Of a DNA stretch of 5,134 bases, positions 1 through 5,134 are shown one piece after another (the stretch's first letter is position 1; every line of letters starts with the position of its first letter). The notes under the pieces were generated by a model, which did not search any database, was not told the origin of the DNA, and was given only the letters and a program-made list of their open reading frames with translations. The stretch spans positions 1 to 5,134 of the forward strand of contig JAJRTI010000069.1 of assembly GCA_024278415.1 (NCBI GenBank). Direction: 5' to 3'. Position numbers and translations under genes: made by a program. Origin of the DNA: Planctomycetota bacterium. GTDB lineage: Bacteria > Planctomycetota > Brocadiia > JAJRTI01.

Positions 1-35
1 GCGGCAATCTCGGACAAAACATAAGGGACACGGGA

Positions 36-61
36 CCCGCGGACGTGCGCACACCCGCGGG
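36..61 (-). terminator. possible hairpin terminator after the spoIID-like gene
   Basis: A perfect 7-bp inverted repeat (CCCGCGG at 36-42, CCGCGGG at 55-61) encloses 12 bases that themselves contain the palindrome GTGCGCAC (45-52). It lies 14-39 bases beyond the stop codon of the SpoIID-like gene, where an operon terminator would be expected. There is no U-run directly after it on the minus strand; the nearest T-rich stretch is about 15 bases further on (near 14-25). It is therefore not a classical intrinsic terminator and may be only a processing or stability hairpin. Confidence 0.3.
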
Positions 62-74
62 CAAGAAATGTTCG

Positions 75-1256
75 TCAGTAGGCGCTCACCAAGTCCGCGC
101 CGGGGTAGTAGTGGGCCAAGATGCCGCGCCAGTCCGTGCCAGCTTGGGCGAGCCCTTTGGCTCCCCACTGGCACAGACCTACGCCGTGGCCCCAGCCCCG
201 GCCGTCGAATATGAAGGCGCGGCCGGACTTGCGGACCGTGAACGCGGTGCTCTTGAGTTTGCCCGCTCCCAGCGCGAGGCGGAAGCGGTACGGGCCAAAC
301 GTCTTGGCGCCGCGGTTCGTCTCGACCTCGATCCGCGACGCGTGCCGGTAGCGGCCCGGAGCGTCTGGCCGAATCGCAACGATCGATTCGCCAGCGCTCA
401 AGCCAAGCTTGCGGGCGAGTTCGGCTTGGCTCACGCGATACGTCCACGAGTAATACGTGGCGTCCTCGCAGTAGCCGCAGGGCACGCCGGCCAGCGGCGG
501 CAGGAGCCGCTCGCCCAGGGCCTGGTCCACCGGCGCAGTGTGGCCGCCGCACGTGGACATGAAGTACGCGGGCAGCAGCGCGTCGCCATACGCCAGCACC
601 AGGCCGCGCGTCTCGTCCACGGCCTGTCGGCCGCGGGCGGTGTCGTTGGCCAGGCCAAGGTAGCGCACGTCGGCTTGGGTCACGTGGATGCGCTTGCCGC
701 GCCGGCGCCACCAGCGGTTGAGCACGAACGTGCGAATGGCCACGGCCTGCGCCTTGAGCGCGTCCATGGGCCAACGCGACGGCATCTCCGAGGTCACCAC
801 GCCGTAGGCCAGCGTCTCCGGGTCGATCTCGTTCACGACCGACAGCGCACTCGGCGACGCACGCTCGATGACGATGCGCCCAAGGTAGCGGCGTTTGCCG
901 ACGCGGATGGGCTGGCCGCCGCGCGAGGTGATGGCCAGCTTCTCGCCGCGGAGCCGTTGGCTGCCCAAGAGGAAACCGCCAGGCGCGAGCTTGACGGCCG
1001 TGGCAGGGAGCCGCGCGGCCGACACGACGCGGCCGCAAGCGGCCTCGTATGGCCCATCGACCGCGACCACGACCGACGCGCCGGGCCGCTCGACCTCGAC
1101 GCGCAGCACCGGGGGCTCGCGCAGGGCGTCCCGCCAGCGGCCCACGCTCGGCGCGGGCGCCACCTTCGGCGTCTGCCGGCACGAGGTCAGCAGCACCACG
1201 TTCGCGGCTACCAGCGCCGCGGTCGCCACCGTGATCCAGGGGTGCCGACGCGTCAC
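75..1256 (-). CDS. SpoIID/LytB-domain lipoprotein, probable peptidoglycan lytic transglycosylase
   Basis: The product is 393 residues from the GTG at 1256. An N-terminal signal follows the pattern of a lipoprotein: basic start (TRRH), a hydrophobic stretch at 8-23, then lipobox LTSC with Cys26, so it should be anchored in a membrane outside the cytoplasm. The SpoIID/LytB domain is clear: TSEMPSRWP (155-163, with the expected catalytic Glu157), ALKAQAVAIRTF (166-177), STCGGHT (234-240), and the C-terminal GWGHGVGLCQWGA (354-366) followed by HYYPG (382-386). SpoIID enzymes cleave glycan strands that lack stem peptides. Cys236, His239, Cys260 and Cys263 could bind a metal as in some SpoIID proteins (inference). 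Despite the name, the domain is common outside spore formers. I prefer GTG 1256, one base after the queH stop, because AGGAGG lies 9 bases upstream; ATG 1265 has that same motif directly abutting it. A longer in-frame start at 1325 would lie inside queH. Confidence 0.92.
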   Translation of the reverse strand: MTRRHPWITVATAALVAANVVLLTSCRQTPKVAPAPSVGRWRDALREPPVLRVEVERPGASVVVAVDGPYEAACGRVVSAARLPATAVKLAPGGFLLGSQRLRGEKLAITSRGGQPIRVGKRRYLGRIVIERASPSALSVVNEIDPETLAYGVVTSEMPSRWPMDALKAQAVAIRTFVLNRWWRRRGKRIHVTQADVRYLGLANDTARGRQAVDETRGLVLAYGDALLPAYFMSTCGGHTAPVDQALGERLLPPLAGVPCGYCEDATYYSWTYRVSQAELARKLGLSAGESIVAIRPDAPGRYRHASRIEVETNRGAKTFGPYRFRLALGAGKLKSTAFTVRKSGRAFIFDGRGWGHGVGLCQWGAKGLAQAGTDWRGILAHYYPGADLVSAY

Positions 1257-1257
1257 G

Positions 1258-1854
1258 TCAAGCATCCTCCTGAGGCATGCGGTCGCCGCGGTAGAGATGC
1301 TTCGTGGTGTTTCGGTACCGCTCATGTTCGCTGAAGATGCACCCGCAGTATTGCTGCGAGTACAGCGAGAGCTTCTTGCCGGCGTCGTGGCTCATGTGGA
1401 ACAACGGACGGAAATCTTCGTCATGGAACAGGACCGCTTCGTCGGCAGCGATGGTTGCGCCGAGTTGGCGGATGCGCTCGTGGTCTTGGTGGAGGCTGAT
1501 GAGCAGCGTCGACGTAAATGCGTCGTATCCCTGCGCGCGCGCGCGTCGGGCAGCCGCTCGCAGGCGCATGGCGTAGCAGCGCTCGCAGCGGCCGGGCGCG
1601 CCGCCGGCCCAGGCCTCCTGGAGGAAGCGTTCGAGGCCGTAGTCTTCGACGCACTCCAGCCGGGCGAATGCCGGCTCTTTCGGGCCGAGCCGATCGCTCA
1701 AGACCTTGAGGGCTTTGAGGCGGCGCCGGAACTCCAGGAGCGGATGGATATTGGGGTTGTCAAAGTACGCCGCGGTCTCGTGGCCTTGCGCGGCGAGATG
1801 GCGCAGCACGCCAATGGCGCAGTGCGCGCAGCACACGTGGACCAGCAGCTTCAA
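1258..1854 (-). CDS. queH: epoxyqueuosine reductase QueH (DUF208 family)
   Basis: QueH reduces epoxyqueuosine in tRNA to queuosine, the last step in making this wobble-base modification in tRNAs with GUN anticodons; it is unrelated in sequence to the cobalamin-dependent QueG. The 198-residue product fits the family length. It shows the expected cysteine motifs: HVCCAHC (6-12), RCERCY (89-94) and QYCGCIFSE (168-176), which in studied QueH proteins help hold an iron-sulfur cluster and a nearby metal. Asp32 in YFDNPNIHP (30-38) is another conserved position. The start is a TTG that overlaps the ruvB stop (TTGA, 1851-1854), with AGGA 8 bases upstream; no ATG or GTG is available just before the conserved HVCC motif, and the longer in-frame extension to 2082 merely shadows ruvB. 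Its neighbour downstream is the SpoIID-like gene. ruvAB next to queuosine genes is a known arrangement in several bacterial groups. Confidence 0.93.
   Translation of the reverse strand: MKLLVHVCCAHCAIGVLRHLAAQGHETAAYFDNPNIHPLLEFRRRLKALKVLSDRLGPKEPAFARLECVEDYGLERFLQEAWAGGAPGRCERCYAMRLRAAARRARAQGYDAFTSTLLISLHQDHERIRQLGATIAADEAVLFHDEDFRPLFHMSHDAGKKLSLYSQQYCGCIFSEHERYRNTTKHLYRGDRMPQEDA
1266..1271 (-). promoter_or_regulatory. ribosome binding site for the spoIID-like gene, inside the queH end
   Basis: A full AGGAGG on the minus strand sits within the last codons of queH. It is 9 bases from GTG 1256 and 0 bases from ATG 1265, so spacing favours the GTG start. The arrangement implies translational coupling with queH. 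Confidence 0.65.
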
Positions 1855-2861
1855 AACAGTTGTCCTGGCGCGGACCCGGGCTTGCCGAACCGCTCGTGCG
1901 CCAACGCGGTCGCCAACCGGCCGCGGGGGGTCTTCTGAAGGTAACCTTGCTGGATGAGGAACGGCTCGTACACGTCCTCGATCGTGTCGGGTTCCTCGCC
2001 CACGGCGACGGCGATAGTCTTGAGGCCAACCGGCGCGCTGCTTTGCACGACGATCTCGATGATCTTGCGGTCGAGCCGGCACAGGCCGTGCTCATCCACG
2101 CCGAGCATCTTGAGGCCTTCCACCGCGATCTCCTCAGTGATGACGCCCTCGCCTTCCACCTCCGCCACGTCGCGAATGCGGCGCAGGAAGCGGTTGACGA
2201 TGCGCGGGGTGCCGCGCGAGCGTTGGGCGATGAGGTCCGCGCCCAGGGACTCGATCGCGATGTTGAGCGTCTTGGCTGACCGCAGCACGATCTCGCGGAG
2301 GTCTTCCCAAGGATAGAAGTCCAGCCGTTCGAGCACGCCGAAGCGCGAACGCAGGGGCGCGGTGAGCAGCCCTTCGCGCGTGGTCGCGCCAATGAGGGTG
2401 AACCTGGGCAGTGGCAGGGTGATGGATCGGGCGCTGGGGCCCTGGTCGATCACAATGTCGACTTGGAAATCCTCCATGGCCGAGTACAGGTACTCTTCGA
2501 CGACGCTGCCGAGCCGATGGATCTCGTCGATGAAGAAGATGTCTCCCTCTTCGAGGTTGGTCAGCAGCCCGGCGAGTTGGCCCGCGTTCTCGATGGCCGG
2601 GCCTGACGACTGCTTGATGTCAGACTCGAGTTCATGGGCGATGATGTTCGAGAGCGTGGTTTTGCCCAGGCCGGGGGGGCCTGAGAAGAGGATGTGGTCG
2701 AGCGGCTCGCGGCGCTTCTTGGCGGCCTCGATGTAGATCCGCAGGTTGCGCTTGAGCGACTGCTGTCCCACGAAATCGTCGAGCCGTTTCGGCCTCAGAC
2801 TTGCGTCGAGTTCGAGGTCGTCTGGCCGAAGCGCGCCAGAGAGCATCTCGTTCTCAGACAT
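1851..2861 (-). CDS. ruvB: Holliday junction branch-migration DNA helicase RuvB
   Basis: RuvB is the AAA+ ATPase ring that, loaded by RuvA, drives branch migration of Holliday junctions during recombinational repair. The 336-residue length is normal. Visible motifs: [12 protein letters not shown] near the start (22-33), Walker [10 protein letters not shown] (61-69), Walker B FFIDEIH (109-115), sensor 1 GATT (158-161), the arginine-finger segment LRSRFG (170-175), sensor 2 GTPR (217-220), and the C-terminal winged-helix DNA-binding domain (about 275-320, with [18 protein letters not shown]). No key residue is missing. I chose ATG 2861 because homology begins soon after it; the in-frame extension to 3017 would translate the hairpin-rich spacer. 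No strong ribosome binding site is visible before this ATG. The stop overlaps the queH TTG by four bases. Unusually for a ruvAB pair, 163 bases separate it from ruvA. Confidence 0.98.
   Translation of the reverse strand: MSENEMLSGALRPDDLELDASLRPKRLDDFVGQQSLKRNLRIYIEAAKKRREPLDHILFSGPPGLGKTTLSNIIAHELESDIKQSSGPAIENAGQLAGLLTNLEEGDIFFIDEIHRLGSVVEEYLYSAMEDFQVDIVIDQGPSARSITLPLPRFTLIGATTREGLLTAPLRSRFGVLERLDFYPWEDLREIVLRSAKTLNIAIESLGADLIAQRSRGTPRIVNRFLRRIRDVAEVEGEGVITEEIAVEGLKMLGVDEHGLCRLDRKIIEIVVQSSAPVGLKTIAVAVGEEPDTIEDVYEPFLIQQGYLQKTPRGRLATALAHERFGKPGSAPGQLF
1863..1866 (-). promoter_or_regulatory. weak ribosome binding site supporting the queH TTG start
   Basis: AGGA on the minus strand within the last ruvB codons, 8 bases from the TTG at 1854. 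It is short, so translation of queH probably depends largely on ribosomes finishing ruvB. Confidence 0.4.
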
Positions 2862-2898
2862 GGCGGGCTCGACGAGATCCGAGAAGGGTTGATGGTGG

Positions 2899-2918
2899 CC
2901 GAAGCCGCCAGGCTTCGG
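2899..2918. repeat. perfect stem-loop 1 of the ruvA-ruvB spacer
   Basis: Arms CCGAAGCC (2899-2906) and GGCTTCGG (2911-2918) form an 8-bp perfect stem with a 4-base loop. It has the same size and outline as stem-loop 2, differing at stem positions 5 and 6 by changes that keep pairing. Confidence 0.75.
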
Positions 2919-2951
2919 GGCAGACGCGGACAACTTTTGCGTTGCGCGAGT

Positions 2952-2971
2952 CCGAGCCCTCGCGGGCTCGG
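2952..2971. repeat. perfect stem-loop 2 of the ruvA-ruvB spacer
   Basis: Arms CCGAGCCC (2952-2959) and GGGCTCGG (2964-2971) form an 8-bp perfect stem with the 4-base loop TCGC. On the minus strand it is directly preceded by TGTAG (2972-2976 region), as is the half-copy at the ruvA stop. Confidence 0.75.
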
Positions 2972-2981
2972 CTACAGCGAC

Positions 2982-3011
2982 CCTGGCGCCCGGGCAGCCA
3001 CGGGCGCCAGG
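2982..3011. repeat. perfect 11-bp stem-loop 3 of the ruvA-ruvB spacer
   Basis: Arms CCTGGCGCCCG (2982-2992) and CGGGCGCCAGG (3001-3011) pair perfectly around an 8-base loop. It is the strongest hairpin in the window and starts 13 bases after the ruvA stop codon on the minus strand. No U-run follows it. Confidence 0.8.
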
Positions 3012-3024
3012 AGGCAAGGCTTCG

Positions 3025-3603
3025 CTACACGAGTTTGAGCGCGGTGCGCACGATGGCCTCCACGGCCGCGTCCGCGCCGAGGTCGTCGATGGCCGCGGCC
3101 ACCGCGTGCTCCGCCTTGGCCGGGGCCACTCCGAGGCTTTCGAGCGCGGCCATGGCGTCGCTGGCTGGGCCTCTGTGCGCGGCGGTCAGGCTAGGCGCTT
3201 CGGCGCCGACTTTTTCGCGCAGCTCCATCACGAGGCGCTCCGCGGTCTTCTTGCCGATGCCCTTGATCATCTGGAGCATGCTCGTGTTCTGCTCGGCGAT
3301 GGCGCGCACGAGCTGATCCGTGGGAACGCCGGAGAGGATCGTGAGCGCGAGCGCGGGGCCGATGCCTCTGACGCTGAGGAGCAACTCGAACACGGAGCGC
3401 TCCGCCTCGCTAGCGAAGCCGTAAAGCCGCAGTGCATCCTCACGCACGTAGAGATGCGTGAACAACTGCGCGTCTTGGCCGGCGTCGCCCAGGCGCTCGA
3501 ACGTGGACAGGGGCACGTCAAGTCGGTACCCCACGCCTGCGATGTCGAGCACCACTTGTGTGGGCTTCTTGCTCGCCAATCGGCCCCGTAGGTATTCATA
3601 CAT
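3025..3603 (-). CDS. ruvA: Holliday junction branch-migration protein RuvA
   Basis: RuvA tetramers bind four-way junctions and load RuvB rings. The 192-residue product has the three expected parts: an N-terminal OB-fold (1-62, with [20 protein letters not shown]), a middle domain with two helix-hairpin-helix motifs (75-90 around VRGIGPALA; 110-125 around IKGIGKKTA), and a C-terminal helical domain (about 147-192) that would contact RuvB. Glu55 and Asp56 in [11 protein letters not shown] match the acidic pin residues of E. coli RuvA in sequence and number. I chose ATG 3603, which shares one base with the stop of the upstream TPR gene (TGATG), implying translational coupling; a GTG one codon earlier (3606) is also possible. 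The TAG stop lies inside a TGTAGC motif that recurs in the downstream spacer, so the repeat element appears to abut or define the end of the gene. Confidence 0.97.
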   Translation of the reverse strand: MYEYLRGRLASKKPTQVVLDIAGVGYRLDVPLSTFERLGDAGQDAQLFTHLYVREDALRLYGFASEAERSVFELLLSVRGIGPALALTILSGVPTDQLVRAIAEQNTSMLQMIKGIGKKTAERLVMELREKVGAEAPSLTAAHRGPASDAMAALESLGVAPAKAEHAVAAAIDDLGADAAVEAIVRTALKLV

Positions 3604-4955
3604 CACGAGGCGTCTTCTTCAACTTCTTCAACGTCTTCTTCTTCCCGCAGGGTCAGGTTGAACTCAGCCAACGTATCTTCGATCTCTTTCAGGGAGGTGT
3701 TGCCCAAGTTGGGGCAGTCCATGAGTTCGCGCCGACTATACTGGACCAGGTCCGCGAGCGTCTCGATCTTGAGGCGATCCATGCAACGTCGGGAGCGCGC
3801 GGAGAAGTCGACCTCGGCCACCGGCTTGGTCAGGATGGCCGCGTCCTCGGACTCCGCGTTGTCCTCTCCCTCGCCGTCCTCCAGCGCTTGGCCGAGGCGC
3901 AGTGCGTTCTGCGAAAGGATGGCTTTGATCTCGTTGAGTGAGGTCTCGCCGAAGTTCTTGTATGACAGCAGTTCCTGCTCGGTGATGCGGGTCAGGTCGC
4001 CGAGCGTGTGGATGTTCATCTTCTCCAGGCAGTTGCGGCTGCGCACGGACAACTCGAAATCGGTCACTGGCGTTTCGAGCACGGCCTGGTGCAGGACGGC
4101 GGTCTTCTCACGGCGATCGTCGTAGTACTCGGTCTCCTGCACCATCACGTCTTTGTAGAAGAGTTGCGCCCGTGCGTGAGTGGGATCGGCCTTGAGCACT
4201 TTCTCGTAGCACTTGAGCGCCTTGGTGCGCTCGTTCATGTCCTCGTAGAGTACGCCGAGGTTCAGCAGGGCGTTCGTGTGCTTCTGGTCCATCTTCGCGC
4301 ACCGTTCGTAGTAGTCGAGCGCGCGCTCGTCGTCGCCGAACAGGTCGTGCACGTAGCCCAGCCGGAACAGGGCTTTGGCGCATTGCGGGTCGAGTTCGAG
4401 CGCGTGCTCGTACAGCTCGACGGCCCGCGTGTAGTCGCCCATGGCCTCTGCACAGCGAGCTATTTCGTACTGGTAGTCGGGCGACTTTTCGCCGGCCTTC
4501 TTCTGCTTCTTCAGCAGTTTTTCCGCGGCCTCCGCGTTTCCGGCGTCGCGAGTGGCCGCCGCCAGATTCAGGATCAACTCGAACTCCGCCTCCCCGCTGG
4601 CCCGTTCGGCTTTTTCGAGGGCGTCTTGGGCGGCTGCGGGGCGCCCCGTGGCCATGTAGCACGCCCCCATGAGCCACAGCGCGTCCTTGCGCGTCTTGAC
4701 CTCCTCAAAAGCCGCCAGGGCTTCAGCGTAGCGCGCGAGCACCCACATGGCGCAGCCCAGGCGGAAGGATACCTCGCGCTTCTTTGCCGGGTCGCGCAGG
4801 CCGGCCGCGGCCGCGGCCAGTTCGTCCGCGCCGGCCTTGAACGCCCGGAACGCGTCTGGGTCGGACCACACGGAGGCGCGCAAGGCGGGCAAATCGCCGC
4901 GCACTATGGAATTGACCGAAAAGAAGCTCTCTGCGGTCAGCGTTGACTCTACCAC
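3603..4955 (-). CDS. TPR protein with two RNA polymerase alpha-CTD-like domains
   Basis: The exact role is unknown. From GTG 4955 the protein has 450 residues. Residues about 60-155 hold degenerate helical repeats, and 158-258 hold three clear TPRs (phases ending LELDP 186-190, KMDQ 221-224, LKADP 254-258). Two alpha-CTD-like domains follow: 296-355 (DFELSVRSRNCLEKMNIHTL) and 378-438 (DFSARSRRCMDRLKIETL). Compared with E. coli RpoA, the Arg265, Asn294, Gly296, Ser299 and Glu302 equivalents are kept in both (Arg305, Asn334, Gly336, Ser339, Glu342; Arg387, Asn416, Gly418, Ser421, Glu424); Lys298 is Thr in both, and Asn268 is kept only in the first. An acidic linker (359-371) separates them and the tail is very acidic (438-448). 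There is no signal peptide, so it is probably cytoplasmic, perhaps binding DNA or transcription proteins (inference). It is not RpoA itself, as the N-terminal assembly domain is absent. Confidence 0.9.
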   Translation of the reverse strand: MVESTLTAESFFSVNSIVRGDLPALRASVWSDPDAFRAFKAGADELAAAAAGLRDPAKKREVSFRLGCAMWVLARYAEALAAFEEVKTRKDALWLMGACYMATGRPAAAQDALEKAERASGEAEFELILNLAAATRDAGNAEAAEKLLKKQKKAGEKSPDYQYEIARCAEAMGDYTRAVELYEHALELDPQCAKALFRLGYVHDLFGDDERALDYYERCAKMDQKHTNALLNLGVLYEDMNERTKALKCYEKVLKADPTHARAQLFYKDVMVQETEYYDDRREKTAVLHQAVLETPVTDFELSVRSRNCLEKMNIHTLGDLTRITEQELLSYKNFGETSLNEIKAILSQNALRLGQALEDGEGEDNAESEDAAILTKPVAEVDFSARSRRCMDRLKIETLADLVQYSRRELMDCPNLGNTSLKEIEDTLAEFNLTLREEEDVEEVEEDAS

Positions 4956-4962
4956 CGTGTCA

Positions 4963-4967
4963 CTCCT
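4963..4967 (-). promoter_or_regulatory. ribosome binding site deciding the GTG start of the TPR/alpha-CTD gene
   Basis: AGGAG on the minus strand is 7 bases from the GTG at 4955. The earlier in-frame GTG at 4970 lies upstream of this motif and has no good site of its own, so the shorter 450-residue product is preferred over the 455-residue one. Confidence 0.65.
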
Positions 4968-4988
4968 CACACTGAATGGGGATGCCGG

Positions 4989-5134
4989 TCACTGGCCGGC
5001 GAAGGTGTCGTCGGAGGCCTCATTGTGCCCGAGGCAGGAGCCCTCCAGGAGCAGCGGCATGCTTGACATGTCCGCCACCCGGCCGTGCGATGATACGACC
5101 ACTGTTAACCAATGCGGGGCGAAAGGGTTATGCA
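4989..5134 (-). CDS. unidentified reading frame open to the window edge: 3' end of an upstream gene or a 26-residue ORF
   Basis: On the minus strand one frame is open from the window edge (5132) to a TGA at 4989-4991, 47 visible codons. It ends in LLLEGSCLGHNEASDDTF followed by AGQ. I do not recognise it. In the last 26 codons, from an ATG at 5069, GC by codon position is about 62%, 46% and 92%, the gradient expected of real coding sequence in a GC-rich genome; the 21 codons before it are less biased (14 of 21 end in G or C). It could be the C-terminus of a further operon gene 33 bases before the TPR/alpha-CTD gene, or a short leader ORF starting at ATG 5069 or 5060. No convincing ribosome binding site precedes those ATGs. 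A chance open frame cannot be excluded at this length. Confidence 0.35.
   Translation of the reverse strand, partial: HNPFAPHWLTVVVSSHGRVADMSSMPLLLEGSCLGHNEASDDTFAGQ
5063..5091 (+). promoter_or_regulatory. weak candidate sigma70-type promoter pointing out of the window
   Basis: An exact TTGACA (5063-5068) is followed after 17 bases by TGCGAT (5086-5091), which matches TATAAT at three of six positions. It would serve a divergent gene beyond the right edge. An exact TTGACA is expected about once by chance in a window of this size and base composition, and the minus-strand frame across it may be coding, so this is tentative. Confidence 0.18.

Larger units (their letters stand above)
2862..3024 (-). 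other. ruvA-ruvB spacer rich in inverted repeats
   Basis: This 163-base gap is the only sizeable non-coding stretch inside the operon. It holds three perfect stem-loops (2899-2918, 2952-2971, 2982-3011) plus a half-copy of the same motif reaching into the ruvA stop codon (3014-3028). On the minus strand TGTAGC precedes a CGAGCC or GAAGCC core twice (around 2965-2976 and 3018-3028). None of the stems is followed by a U-run, so they do not look like intrinsic terminators. The arrangement resembles an interspersed palindromic (REP-like) element; a role in tuning or processing the ruvA-ruvB mRNA is possible but not shown. Confidence 0.7.

Noticed and set aside
1..35. Possible start of a further minus-strand gene (ATG at 22-20 or TTG at 16-14)
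   Set aside because: No ribosome binding site and too few codons to identify anything, such as a hoped-for queA.
45..1334. 429-codon open frame on the plus strand opposite the SpoIID-like gene
   Set aside because: It mirrors a clear family gene on the minus strand, shows no recognisable domain, and long antisense frames are common in GC-rich DNA.
1533..1545. Short GC dinucleotide run in queH
   Set aside because: It encodes ordinary Ala/Arg codons in a helical part of QueH; no sign of a functional repeat.
895..1938. 347-codon plus-strand open frame across spoIID and queH
   Set aside because: It spans two well-supported minus-strand genes and resembles no protein family.
1855..2082. Longer N-terminus for queH, starting at 2082
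   Set aside because: The extra 76 residues are Arg/Ala/Gly-rich out-of-frame ruvB sequence; QueH homology begins right at the TTG at 1854.
2899..3011. CRISPR array or intrinsic terminators in the ruvA-ruvB spacer
   Set aside because: The repeats are palindromes of unequal size and spacing rather than regular direct repeats with spacers, and no U-runs follow the stems.
2862..3017. Longer N-terminus for ruvB, starting at 3017
   Set aside because: It would translate the palindromic spacer; RuvB homology begins shortly after ATG 2861.
4008..4946. 312-codon plus-strand open frame opposite the TPR region
   Set aside because: Shadow of the TPR coding sequence; its Val/Leu/His/Gly-rich composition is typical of antisense frames.
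5089..5095. Minus-strand TATCAT as a -10 box for the operon
   Set aside because: No acceptable -35 element lies 16-18 bases upstream, and the frame through this region may be coding.

Overview
This is a compact, GC-rich bacterial window. All five well-supported genes lie on the minus strand and read from right to left as one apparent operon: a TPR protein with two RNA polymerase alpha-CTD-like domains, then ruvA, ruvB, queH, and a SpoIID/LytB-domain lipoprotein. Four of the five start positions touch or overlap the preceding gene (a shared base, a 4-base TTGA overlap, a 1-base gap). The only internal break is a 163-base spacer between ruvA and ruvB that is packed with perfect inverted repeats.

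The organism is probably a high-GC, non-model bacterium. From memory, TPR proteins carrying alpha-CTD copies are typical of Planctomycetota and relatives, so that or a neighbouring lineage is my best guess; I could not check it. The ruvAB-queH-spoIID order recalls neighbourhoods in other bacteria where ruvAB sits beside queuosine genes (queA, tgt).

Layout. 1-74: non-coding tail after spoIID with an imperfect GC-rich hairpin. 75-1256: SpoIID/LytB lipoprotein (peptidoglycan). 1258-1854: QueH, the last step of queuosine synthesis, with a TTG start. 1851-2861: RuvB. 2862-3024: hairpin-rich spacer. 3025-3603: RuvA. 3603-4955: TPR/double alpha-CTD protein with a GTG start. 4956-4988: short leader with a good ribosome binding site. 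4989-5134: a frame open to the window edge that has coding-like GC3 in its last half, either the end of another operon gene or a small ORF.

RuvA and RuvB form the Holliday-junction branch-migration motor. QueH and the SpoIID protein are functionally unrelated to it and are probably co-transcribed. The TPR/alpha-CTD protein is the least understood gene. It keeps most of the DNA-contact residues of the E. coli alpha CTD in both copies, so it may bind DNA or RNA polymerase partners. The two items most worth following up are this protein and the ruvA-ruvB spacer, where two hairpins differ by paired compensatory changes and where the element also supplies the ruvA stop codon.
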